From Gemmatimonadales bacterium (GTDB taxonomy: Bacteria > Gemmatimonadota > Gemmatimonadetes > Gemmatimonadales > JACORV01), in the NCBI GenBank assembly GCA_030697825.1, contig JAUYOW010000331.1, positions 1 through 46,801 of the forward strand: 46,801 nt of DNA, written 5' to 3'. Below the pieces are notes generated by a model. That model saw nothing but the letters and a program-made list of their open reading frames with translations, had not been told where the DNA came from and did not search any database. This document shows positions 37,964 to 45,286 of the stretch, piece by piece. Every line of letters starts with the position of its first letter. Positions within the stretch are counted from its first letter, which is position 1. The translations under genes and the position numbers were made by a program.

Positions 37964-38919
37964 ACAACGACCTGATCGTCGAGATCGACGCCATCTCCAA
38001 GCGCTTCGGCGACTTCGTCGCCGTGGCCAGCCTGTCGCTGCGGGTGCCGAAGGGCGCGGTGTACGGCCTGCTGGGCCCCAACGGCGCCGGGAAGACCACC
38101 AGCATCCGGATGCTGATGAACATCACGATCCCCGACCAAGGGACCGTGAAGCTCTTCGGCGACGATCTGGGCGGCCGGCACCACAGCGCGCGCATCGGCT
38201 ACCTGCCCGAGGAGCGCGGGCTGTACCGCAAGATGAAGGTGCGCGACACGCTGGTCTTCCTCGCGGAGGCTAAGGGTGTGGCGCGCGCGGCGGCCGGCCG
38301 CAAGGCCGACGAGTGGCTCGACCGCCTGGGCCTCGGCGAGTGGCGGCTGCGGAAGGTGGAGGAGTTGTCCAAGGGCATGCAGCAGAAGGTGCAGTTCATC
38401 GCCACGATGCTGCACGAGCCGGAGCTCCTGATCCTCGACGAGCCGTTCTCGGGCCTCGACCCGATCAACCAGGACGTGCTCAAGGAGATCATCGTGGACC
38501 TCTCGCGAAAGGGGACGACGATCATCTTCTCGACCCACCAGATGGACGTGGCCGAGAAGATCTGCGACCACGTCTGCATCGTGGCGCGCGGGCGGAAGGT
38601 GCTTGACGGCACGCTGTCGGAGGTGAAGCACGTGCACGGCGGGACGCACGTGGCGGTGGCCTTCGAGGACGGAGCCGACACCGCCGCGGCGCTGGCCGGC
38701 GTCAGTGGTCTGGTAGCGAAGGCGGACGACTACGGCGTCTACGCGGAGCTGGCGCTCAGGGACGGAGTGGACCCGCAGGCGCTGCTCGAGCAGCTGATGC
38801 GCTCGGGCGCGAGACTGCGCCGGTTCGAGCGGGTCGAGCCTTCCCTGCACCGCATCTTCCTCGACAAGGCGGGTCCCGACGCCGCTGCTGAGTCCCAGCA
38901 GGAGCCGGCCCATGCGTAA
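37960..38919 (+). CDS. ABC-2-type exporter ATP-binding protein (NatA-like)
   Basis: 319 residues. Walker A is GLLGPNGAGKTTSIRML, the signature is LSKGMQQKVQF, Walker B is LLILDEPFSGLDP, and the H-loop is IFSTHQMDV. The C-terminal 80 residues form the usual extra domain of drug or sodium exporter ATPases. It pairs with the membrane gene that starts within its last 8 bp. Substrate unknown. The start overlaps the DJ-1 stop as ATGA. Confidence 0.92.
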   Translation: MNNDLIVEIDAISKRFGDFVAVASLSLRVPKGAVYGLLGPNGAGKTTSIRMLMNITIPDQGTVKLFGDDLGGRHHSARIGYLPEERGLYRKMKVRDTLVFLAEAKGVARAAAGRKADEWLDRLGLGEWRLRKVEELSKGMQQKVQFIATMLHEPELLILDEPFSGLDPINQDVLKEIIVDLSRKGTTIIFSTHQMDVAEKICDHVCIVARGRKVLDGTLSEVKHVHGGTHVAVAFEDGADTAAALAGVSGLVAKADDYGVYAELALRDGVDPQALLEQLMRSGARLRRFERVEPSLHRIFLDKAGPDAAAESQQEPAHA

Positions 38920-40186
38920 GGTCTGGGCGGTGATCCGGCGCGAGTTCGTCGAGAAGGTGCGCAACAAGTGGTTCCTGATCTCGACGCTCCTGGGGCCGGT
39001 GTTCATCATCGCGATGTTTGTGCTGCCCAGTCTGCTGGCGACCAAGACGGGCCGAGTGAACGACATCGTGATCGTCAATGAGGGGAGCGGGCCGTTCGCG
39101 GAGCGGGTGCGGACGCAGCTGGTGGCGAGCGGCCGGTTCCTGGTCACCATCCTGCCGGTCGAGGCGGACCGGTACACCGCGGTGGCCGACTCGCTGACGG
39201 CGGAAGCGCGGCGCCAGGCGCTCGACGGGTTCCTGACGCTCACGGCGGCGACGATGGAAGCGGGCACGGCCGAGTACCGCGGCCGCAACGTCTCGTCGTT
39301 GCGGGACATGAGCGTCCTGGAACGCGTGATCCGGCAGACGTTGGTGGTGGAGCGGCTCACCCGGCGCGGCATCGATCCGGCGATCGTGCAGGAGGCCCAG
39401 GGTCGGGTGGACTTCAAGACGCTGCGGATCAGCCGGCGCGGCACCACCGGGGCGTCGAGTGAGGTGACCTTCTTCCTCGGCTACTTCGTGGGGCTCATCC
39501 TCTACATGATCATCCTGATTTACGGGATGGGGGTGATGCGCAGCGTGCTGGAGGAGAAGCAGACCCGCATCATCGAGGTTCTGGTTTCGAGCCTCCGGCC
39601 CTTCGAGCTGATGCTCGGCAAGGTGATCGGCGTGGGGGGTGTGGGACTCTTCCAGTTCTCGATCTGGGGCGCGGTCGGCTACTTGATGGCGCACTTCCGC
39701 CGGCAGATCCTTGGCTTCTTCCACGTCTCGGCGGAGGCGGCGAACGCGGTCCAGATGCCGGAGGTGAGCGGCGGCCTTCTGCTGGTGATCGGGGTGTACT
39801 TCCTCCTCGGCTATCTCCTTTATTCGGCGCTGTTTGCGGTGGTCGGGGCGTCGGTGAACACCGACTCGGAGGCGCAGCAGGCCCAGCAGCCGGTGATGAT
39901 GCTCCTGGTCTTTTCTCTCATCATCTCGTTCGCGGCGATGACCGATCCCGACGGCCAGCTGGCGGTGGTGGCCTCGCTGGTCCCGCTGAGCGCACCCATC
40001 ATCATGCCGGTTCGGGTGGCGACGTCGGACGTCCCGCTGCGCCAGCTCGCCTTGTCCCTGGCTATTATGGCGGCCACCGCCGTCGCGGTGGTGTGGGGCG
40101 CGGCCCGGGTCTACCGGATCGGGATACTCATGTATGGGAAACGGCCCAGCCTGAAGGAGTTGTGGCGCTGGGCGAGGCAGAGTTGA
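38912..40186 (+). CDS. ABC-2-type permease (NatB-like)
   Basis: 424 residues. A first helix follows the N-terminus (WFLISTLLGPVFIIAMFVL), then a large soluble loop (about 45-185) and five to six helices (FFLGYFVGLILYMIILIYGM, LLLVIGVYFLLGYLLYSALF, MMLLVFSLIISFAAMT). The motif VMRSVLEEKQTRIIEVLVSS is the conserved cytoplasmic coupling helix of ABC-2/NatB permeases. Together with the upstream ATPase it forms an exporter of unknown substrate. Confidence 0.92.
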   Translation: MRKVWAVIRREFVEKVRNKWFLISTLLGPVFIIAMFVLPSLLATKTGRVNDIVIVNEGSGPFAERVRTQLVASGRFLVTILPVEADRYTAVADSLTAEARRQALDGFLTLTAATMEAGTAEYRGRNVSSLRDMSVLERVIRQTLVVERLTRRGIDPAIVQEAQGRVDFKTLRISRRGTTGASSEVTFFLGYFVGLILYMIILIYGMGVMRSVLEEKQTRIIEVLVSSLRPFELMLGKVIGVGGVGLFQFSIWGAVGYLMAHFRRQILGFFHVSAEAANAVQMPEVSGGLLLVIGVYFLLGYLLYSALFAVVGASVNTDSEAQQAQQPVMMLLVFSLIISFAAMTDPDGQLAVVASLVPLSAPIIMPVRVATSDVPLRQLALSLAIMAATAVAVVWGAARVYRIGILMYGKRPSLKELWRWARQS

Positions 40187-40201
40187 TGGACACGAAAAAA
40201 G

Positions 40202-40237
40202 GCGAGTAAGGGGAGTAAGGGGAGTAAGGGGAGTGAG
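40202..40237 (+). repeat. 9-bp minisatellite, four units of GGGAGTRAG
   Basis: Units are GCGAGTAAG, GGGAGTAAG, GGGAGTAAG and GGGAGTGAG. They follow the permease stop after 15 bp and precede the first parS-like site by 9 bp. Confidence 0.85.
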
Positions 40238-40246
40238 GCTGGTAAG

Positions 40247-40262
40247 GGTTTCACGTGCAACA
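40247..40262 (+). promoter_or_regulatory. parS-like ParB-binding site 1
   Basis: GGTTTCACGTGCAACA matches the 16-bp bacterial parS consensus TGTTTCACGTGAAACA at 14 of 16 positions, with the central CACGTG intact. It lies 104 bp upstream of parA, between the two inverted minisatellite arrays. Confidence 0.8.
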
Positions 40263-40282
40263 CCCGCTTCGCCGCGCAACCC

Positions 40283-40309
40283 CTCCCCTGACTCCCCTGA
40301 CTCCCCTGT
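40283..40309 (-). repeat. Inverted copy of the 9-bp minisatellite, three units
   Basis: On the plus strand the units are CTCCCCTGA, CTCCCCTGA and CTCCCCTGT; reverse-complemented, the unit is GGGAGTCAG, one base different from the array at 40202. The two arrays could pair across the first parS-like site. Confidence 0.8.
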
Positions 40310-40331
40310 TTTCTTCTCCACCCACCCTATC

Positions 40332-40347
40332 TGTTCCACGTGCAACA
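40332..40347 (+). promoter_or_regulatory. parS-like ParB-binding site 2
   Basis: TGTTCCACGTGCAACA matches the parS consensus at 14 of 16 positions and shares CACGTGCAACACC with site 1. It ends 18 bp before the parA ATG, where bound ParB could affect parA expression. TAGATT, a possible -10, follows at 40351-40356. Confidence 0.85.
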
Positions 40348-40365
40348 CCATAGATTCTCCGCCCC

Positions 40366-41193
40366 ATGGGCCGCGTGATCGCCATTGCCAACCAGAAAGG
40401 CGGCGTCGGAAAAACGACGTCGGCCGTGAACCTCGCCGCCTCGCTCGCCGCGGCGGAGAAGCGCACGCTGCTCGTGGACGCCGACCCCCAGGCCAACGCG
40501 ACCAGCGGCGTGGGGCTCGAGCGGGATGGCCTCAGGCTCACCGTTTACGAAGTCATGATCGACGGCCGGCCCCTCAACGACGTCATCCGGCGCGGGGTCC
40601 ACTTCCCTCGCCTGGACGTGGCTCCCGCCTCCCGAGACCTGGTCGGTGCCGAAGTCGAACTCGTCTCACGCTCCCACCGGGAGTCGATCATGCGCCGCGC
40701 CCTCGAAAGCGTGCGCACCAACTACGACTACATCCTCATCGATTGCCCGCCGTCACTCGGCATGCTCACGCTGAACATGCTGTCCGCCGCGGATGCGGTT
40801 CTCATCCCCATCCAATGCGAGTACTACGCCCTGGAGGGGCTGTCCCAGCTCCTCAACACTGTGCGCCTCGTGCAGCGTAACTTCAATCCACGGCTCGCGA
40901 TCGACGGGGTGTTGCTGACCATGTACGACGCCCGGCTCAACCTGTCCAAGCAGGTGGCCGACGAGGCGAAGGAGTACTTCGGGGTCCGCATGTTCAACAC
41001 CGTCATCCCCCGGAACGTCCGCCTGGCCGAGGCCCCCAGCTTCGGAAAGCCCATTCTGCTGTACGACATCGGGTCGATAGGCGCTCAGACCTATCTCAGT
41101 GTGGCAGAAGAACTTATCCGCCGTACCGCCAACCGGACCCCGGCCGAGACGCGCGAGGCTACGCTGCTTCCGACCATCGAGGCGATGCCGTGA
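40366..41193 (+). CDS. parA: Chromosome-partitioning ATPase ParA (Soj-like)
   Basis: 275 residues. The deviant Walker A is [17 protein letters not shown], Walker A' is [14 protein letters not shown], and Walker B is [16 protein letters not shown]. It has no N-terminal DNA-binding extension, as in chromosomal ParA. It forms ATP-dependent gradients on the nucleoid that move ParB-parS complexes. ATG 40366 has no Shine-Dalgarno and lies 9 bp after TAGATT, so the leader may be only a few bases. Its stop overlaps parB (GTGA). Confidence 0.97.
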   Translation: MGRVIAIANQKGGVGKTTSAVNLAASLAAAEKRTLLVDADPQANATSGVGLERDGLRLTVYEVMIDGRPLNDVIRRGVHFPRLDVAPASRDLVGAEVELVSRSHRESIMRRALESVRTNYDYILIDCPPSLGMLTLNMLSAADAVLIPIQCEYYALEGLSQLLNTVRLVQRNFNPRLAIDGVLLTMYDARLNLSKQVADEAKEYFGVRMFNTVIPRNVRLAEAPSFGKPILLYDIGSIGAQTYLSVAEELIRRTANRTPAETREATLLPTIEAMP

Positions 41194-42080
41194 GCGGCAC
41201 GGCCGGCAACAAGCGTCGCCTGGGTCGCGGTCTCGAGGCCCTGCTCGGCGTTTCGACGGTCGAGGACGCGGAGCGCGACGGCTCGCTGCGCCAACTCTCC
41301 GTGGGCGAGATCAAGCCCAATCGGTTCCAGCCCCGCCGGGCCTTCGACGCCGAGGCGCTCAAGGAGCTCAAGCAGTCCATCGCCGCGACCGGTCTCATCC
41401 AGCCCATCGTCGTCCGCCAGACCGGAGACGGGTACGAGCTGGTGATTGGCGAGCGGCGTTGGCGTGCGGTCAGGGAGCTCGGGTGGAAGCGGATCCCGGC
41501 GGTCGTGCGTGAGGTGGACGAGCGGACACTGCTCACGCTCGCGCTGGTGGAGAACCTGCAGCGCGCTTCCCTCTCCCCCATCGACGAGGCGGAAGGCTAC
41601 CAGCGGCTCGCGCGCGAGTTCAGCCTGTCGCACGGGGAGATCGCTCAGGCGGTCGGGCGTGACCGGTCCACTGTGGCGAACGCCGTCCGCCTGCTCAAGC
41701 TTCCGCAGAGCGTGCAGCAACTGCTCGACGCCGGCGAGCTCACCGCGGGCCACGCGCGCGCCCTGCTCTCGCTCGAAGACCACCGCGAGATGTCGCGACT
41801 CGCGCGCGAGTGCGTGGCACACGGGTGGTCGGTGCGCGAGATGGAGCGGCAGTCGCGCACCGATTCGACCCCGCGCAAGAGCCGCGACGGCAGGAAGGCT
41901 CGACGGCAGGTCCCGACCGAGGTACGCCGGATCGAAGCGGCGTTGCGCAAGAAGCTCGGCACCGATGTCCGCGTCGTGCTGAGCGGCAAGGCCAAGGGCC
42001 ACCTGGCCATCCGTTTCTATTCGGATGAAGACCTCGGCCGGCTGCTCGAGTTGATCCTCGCCCGGCGCTGGGACGGCTGA
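41190..42080 (+). CDS. parB: Chromosome-partitioning CTPase ParB
   Basis: 296 residues. The N-terminus [13 protein letters not shown] is the ParA-stimulating peptide. The CTP-binding parts are [21 protein letters not shown] and [12 protein letters not shown], with [20 protein letters not shown] next. The helix-turn-helix region [20 protein letters not shown] recognises parS. The C-terminus is a short dimerisation domain. GTG 41190 is coupled to parA. Its stop overlaps the M23 gene start (TGATG). Confidence 0.97.
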   Translation: MSGTAGNKRRLGRGLEALLGVSTVEDAERDGSLRQLSVGEIKPNRFQPRRAFDAEALKELKQSIAATGLIQPIVVRQTGDGYELVIGERRWRAVRELGWKRIPAVVREVDERTLLTLALVENLQRASLSPIDEAEGYQRLAREFSLSHGEIAQAVGRDRSTVANAVRLLKLPQSVQQLLDAGELTAGHARALLSLEDHREMSRLARECVAHGWSVREMERQSRTDSTPRKSRDGRKARRQVPTEVRRIEAALRKKLGTDVRVVLSGKAKGHLAIRFYSDEDLGRLLELILARRWDG

Positions 42081-42892
42081 TGCGCGGGCGTGGATTGACC
42101 ATCATGCTGCACCGGGACGGCGCGCTCGATTCGCGCCAGTATCGGGTGCCGTTCTCGGTCGTGCGGGTCGCGGCGGTTTGCGGCATTGGTGCGGTCCTGT
42201 TGCTGACGGCGCTGGTCGTGTTCTATGGCCCGATCGTCGTCGCGGCCGGCCGGGCGCCGTTCCTCCAGAGGGAGATCTCGCGGCTGAACCGTGAGAACGG
42301 CCGCGTTGGAGAACTCGCGCACGCGCTCGATGAGGCCGAGGCGCGTTACGCGCAGCTGCGCGGGATGCTGGGTGCCGAACCGGGCGCGCCGAACGCCGCG
42401 GGCGGAGTTGCGATGACTGCCTCGAGAGTGGAAAGGCTCTACGTGGCGCCGCCGATCATGGCGCGCGCGCCGAGCATCGCGGCCGCGAATGAGACGCCGG
42501 GGCCGTCGGTGCCGCGACGCTGGCCGCTTTCGGTCCCGGCGTACCGGACCAGGGGGCTTGCCGCCGGTGATTCGAGCGAGGGGCATGGTGGCGTCGACCT
42601 GGCCGTGCCGGCGGGTTCGGAGGTTCGTGCCTCGGGCGGTGGAATCACCAAGGAGACCGGCAACGACGCAGCTTATGGTCGGTACATCCTCATCACCCAT
42701 CCCGATGGTTACGAGACGATGTACGGGCACCTCTCCCGCGTGCTCGTCGCGCGAGGCGACGCTGTGAACGCGGGGCAGGTGATCGGACTTTCCGGCAACA
42801 GCGGGCGGTCCACGGCGCCCCACCTGCACTTCGAGGTGCGCCGGAGCGGGCGATCGGTGGATCCGTTCACATTGGTGAGAGAAGGGACCTAG
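42080..42892 (+). CDS. Membrane-anchored M23 (LytM) peptidoglycan endopeptidase
   Basis: 270 residues. One N-terminal helix (AAVCGIGAVLLLTALVVFYG) anchors it with the rest in the periplasm. A short coiled coil follows (LQREISRLNRENGRVGELAH). The LytM zinc residues are HGGVDLAVPAG (H-x3-D) and APHLHFEVR (H-x-H), with YETMYGHLS between them. It looks active and would cut peptide crosslinks in the cell wall. It overlaps parB by one base and is followed after 2 bp by bactofilin, so wall cutting is tied to segregation and cytoskeleton genes in one operon. Confidence 0.93.
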   Translation: MRGRGLTIMLHRDGALDSRQYRVPFSVVRVAAVCGIGAVLLLTALVVFYGPIVVAAGRAPFLQREISRLNRENGRVGELAHALDEAEARYAQLRGMLGAEPGAPNAAGGVAMTASRVERLYVAPPIMARAPSIAAANETPGPSVPRRWPLSVPAYRTRGLAAGDSSEGHGGVDLAVPAGSEVRASGGGITKETGNDAAYGRYILITHPDGYETMYGHLSRVLVARGDAVNAGQVIGLSGNSGRSTAPHLHFEVRRSGRSVDPFTLVREGT

Positions 42893-42894
42893 CC

Positions 42895-43422
42895 ATGGGA
42901 ATCTTCGGGACGAAAGCGGCAGCCGACGCGGGAGCGATGGTAGACCACAGAGGGCCGGGCACCACGGGCGGACTGTCCATCATCGGCGCCGGAATGACGG
43001 TGCGCGGCGACATCGAGACGGCCGGCGTAGTGAAGGTGGAAGGGACGGTGGACGGCCACGTCAACGCCCAGCACCAGGTGCTCGTGGCGAAGGGCGGGGT
43101 GGTGCACGGTGACATCGAAACGCGCGAAGCCGTGATCGGCGGAACCGTGAACGGAGCGGTCCGGGCCGGGGACCGGGTGGAGATACAATCGGGGGCCGCG
43201 GTCAACGGGGACATCACGACCCGCAGGATCGCCGTAGCGGAGGGCGGGAGCCTAAACGGACAGATCAGAATGGGCGACCAGCCGGCGCTGGAACTCAAGG
43301 TCTCCAACGGCGCCAGGGTGGAGCCGCGACCGGTGCCACAACCCAGCCTTAGCAGGCCTTCGGTGCCAGTCGCGCGAGTCGCGGTACCGCCAAGAGCCAC
43401 GTTGCCAAGAACAGGACACTAG
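42895..43422 (+). CDS. Bactofilin cytoskeletal protein
   Basis: 175 residues. The core (about 25-125) is a right-handed beta-helix with repeated short turns: GGLSIIGAGMTVRGDIETAG, VEGTVDGHVNAQHQVLVAKG, GVVHGDIETREAVIGGTVNG, and so on. Bactofilins polymerise without nucleotide and scaffold cell-wall enzymes or ParABS components in other bacteria. The C-terminal 45 residues are Pro/Arg-rich and disordered, possibly a partner or membrane tether. AAGGG lies before ATG 42895. It is the last gene of the par operon. Confidence 0.95.
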   Translation: MGIFGTKAAADAGAMVDHRGPGTTGGLSIIGAGMTVRGDIETAGVVKVEGTVDGHVNAQHQVLVAKGGVVHGDIETREAVIGGTVNGAVRAGDRVEIQSGAAVNGDITTRRIAVAEGGSLNGQIRMGDQPALELKVSNGARVEPRPVPQPSLSRPSVPVARVAVPPRATLPRTGH

Positions 43423-43439
43423 CGTATCAACCGAAGGTT

Positions 43440-43467
43440 CAACATTGTGCGCGACGCGACCAACATT
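43440..43467. repeat. CAACATT words upstream of the BMP gene
   Basis: CAACATT occurs at 43440-43446 and 43461-43467, 21 bp apart (two helical turns). An inverted copy AATGTTG is at 43501-43507, and CAACATA at 43526-43532; the latter two are part of the perfect inverted repeat. The cluster looks like an operator region in the 89-bp gap after bactofilin. Confidence 0.5.
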
Positions 43468-43501
43468 CGTCTGTTAACTATTTGTGTAGCACCATGATGG
43501 A

Positions 43502-43531
43502 ATGTTGACTCGTGGACAAACGAGTCAACAT
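43502..43531. promoter_or_regulatory. Perfect 12-bp inverted repeat across the BMP gene start codon
   Basis: ATGTTGACTCGT (43502-43513) and ACGAGTCAACAT (43520-43531) are perfect reverse complements with a 6-base GGACAA loop. GTG 43512 overlaps the end of the left arm. As RNA it would be a stable hairpin holding the start codon; as DNA it would suit a dimeric repressor. Confidence 0.85.
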
Positions 43532-44531
43532 AGTGTCATGTCGTTCACTGTTCGCTGTCGTGTCACTGCTCGTTCTAGGGTGCTCCAAGACGCGTAGCGA
43601 TTCCTTCAAGGTCGCCCTCCTCACCCCCGGTCCCATTTCGGACGCCGCCTGGAACGCCGCCGCCTACGAAGGCTTGGTTCGCATCCGAGACTCGCTGGGG
43701 GCGGAGATCAGCCATGTGGAGACGAAAACTCCGGCTGAGTTCGACGAGGCGTTCCGCGACTATGCGTCCCGCGGTTATCGGCTGGTGTTCGGTCACGGCT
43801 TCGAGTTCCAGGACGCGGCTGCCCGGGTCGGTGCGGATTACCCGAACACGATCTTCATCACCACGTCCGGCTCGACCGTCCGACCCAACGTCTCGCCTAT
43901 GGTGTTCCGGCTCGAGGAGGGGACGTACCTCGCCGGCATGCTTGCCGGATCGCTCACGCGGAGCGGCCGGCTAGGGTTCATAGGGGGGATCAAGCTCCCG
44001 CCGGTCGAAGGCACCTACCTCGGGTTCGTCGCTGGGGCGCGTGCCGTGCGCCCCGCCGTCACGGTCCTCCAGGCGTACCTCGGCAACTTCGAGGACGTAG
44101 CGGCGGCCAAGGAGAACGCGCTGGCGCAGATCCGCCGCGGCGCCGACATCATCCTGCACAACGCCGACGCGGCGTCCTTCGGCATCTTCCAGGCGGCACG
44201 CGAGTCGCCGGGAGTGCTGGCGCTCGGCGCCAACCGGGACCAGAATGACGTGGCGCCGGACGTGATAATCGCCTCGGCGACGCTCGACGTGCCGCAAGCC
44301 CTCCTGCTGGTGGCGCGCGAGGTGCGGGACGGGCGGTTCCGTCCCGGCGTGCGCTACTTCGGCATCAAGGATGGCGTAGTGGACCTGGCGGTAAACCCCG
44401 CGCTGAGCGGCCGAGTGACGCCGGAGCTGCGCGCCCGCATCGCCGCAGCCCGCGACTCGATCGTGGCGGGTACGCTAGCCGTCCCACGGGTCGAGTTCGT
44501 GCCGGATTCGGTTCCGGTGGTCGTGCGCTGA
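43512..44531 (+). CDS. BMP/PnrA-family substrate-binding lipoprotein
   Basis: 339 residues. The lipoprotein signal is basic MDKRVNIVSCR, hydrophobic SLFAVVSLLVLGC, with lipid-linked C24. The rest is the periplasmic-binding fold of basic membrane/PnrA proteins: FKVALLTPGPISDAAWNAAA, YRLVFGHGFEF, EGTYLAGMLAGSL, LGFIGGIKLPPVE. Family members bind purine nucleosides and deliver them to an ABC importer. GTG 43512 lies inside the hairpin; GTG 43533 is an in-frame alternative just beyond it and also gives a normal signal peptide. Nif3 and ABC ATPase genes follow with 1-bp gaps. Confidence 0.9.
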   Translation: MDKRVNIVSCRSLFAVVSLLVLGCSKTRSDSFKVALLTPGPISDAAWNAAAYEGLVRIRDSLGAEISHVETKTPAEFDEAFRDYASRGYRLVFGHGFEFQDAAARVGADYPNTIFITTSGSTVRPNVSPMVFRLEEGTYLAGMLAGSLTRSGRLGFIGGIKLPPVEGTYLGFVAGARAVRPAVTVLQAYLGNFEDVAAAKENALAQIRRGADIILHNADAASFGIFQAARESPGVLALGANRDQNDVAPDVIIASATLDVPQALLLVAREVRDGRFRPGVRYFGIKDGVVDLAVNPALSGRVTPELRARIAAARDSIVAGTLAVPRVEFVPDSVPVVVR

Positions 44532-44532
44532 C

Positions 44533-45285
44533 ATGAGACTCGAAGACCTTGCCGGATACCTGGACGGCTACCTTCGGGTGCGCGAAGTAGCCGACGAAGC
44601 GAACGCGCTGAACGGCTTGCAGGTGGAGAACGCCGGCCAGGTGCAGCACCTGGCGTTTGCGGTCGATGCATGCCAGGCGGCCATCGATCAGGCGGCCGAG
44701 CGCGGAGCGGATCTGCTCATCGTCCATCACGGCCTGTATTGGGGAGGACTCGAGCCACTGGTCGGGCGCCATTATCGCCGCGTCGGTGCGCTGGTTCGCC
44801 ACGGCATCGCGCTCTACTCGGCGCACATCCCGCTCGACCGGCACCCCGAAGTGGGCAACAACGCGGTGCTGGCACGAAAGCTCGGCATGGAGGTTCGTGG
44901 GTGGTTCGGCGACTACCGCGGCGCGCCGATCGGCGCGTGGGGAGAGCTCGACCTGCCGCGTGAGGCGCTCGCCGAGCGAGTCGCGACGGTGCTGGGCCCG
45001 GCGCCGCGCTTGATGCCGTTCGGTCCGGAGCGCGTCCGCCGGGTTGGCATCATCACCGGAAGCGCGGGCTCGATGATCCGTCAGGCGCACGAGGCCGGGC
45101 TCGACACATTCATCACCGGCGAAGGCCAGCACTGGACCTTCTTCGATGCGGAAGAGCTGGGCCTGAACGCGCTGTACGCGGGACACTACGCCACCGAGAC
45201 GGTCGGACTCCAGGCGCTGGCGGAACACGTCGCGGAGCGCTTCCAACTGCCGTGGTCCTTCATCGATCACCCGACCGGCTTGTAG
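44533..45285 (+). CDS. Nif3-family dinuclear metal-centre protein
   Basis: 250 residues. Metal-binding segments of the Nif3/YbgI family are present: LLIVHHGLYWGG, YSAHIPLDRHPEVGNN and, near the C-terminus, FITGEGQHWTFFDAEELG. Members form hexameric toroids binding two metals. Some are linked to GTP cyclohydrolase-like activity, but the function is not established. It begins 1 bp after the BMP lipoprotein and 1 bp before the ABC ATPase, an odd place for this gene that hints at a link with nucleoside uptake. Confidence 0.92.
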   Translation: MRLEDLAGYLDGYLRVREVADEANALNGLQVENAGQVQHLAFAVDACQAAIDQAAERGADLLIVHHGLYWGGLEPLVGRHYRRVGALVRHGIALYSAHIPLDRHPEVGNNAVLARKLGMEVRGWFGDYRGAPIGAWGELDLPREALAERVATVLGPAPRLMPFGPERVRRVGIITGSAGSMIRQAHEAGLDTFITGEGQHWTFFDAEELGLNALYAGHYATETVGLQALAEHVAERFQLPWSFIDHPTGL

Positions 45286-45286
45286 C

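Noticed and set aside
40202-40309. CRISPR-like array or transcription terminator
   Set aside because: The 9-bp units are directly adjacent with no spacers, so it is not CRISPR. The arms are 45 bp apart with parS between them and no U-run follows, so a simple terminator is unlikely.
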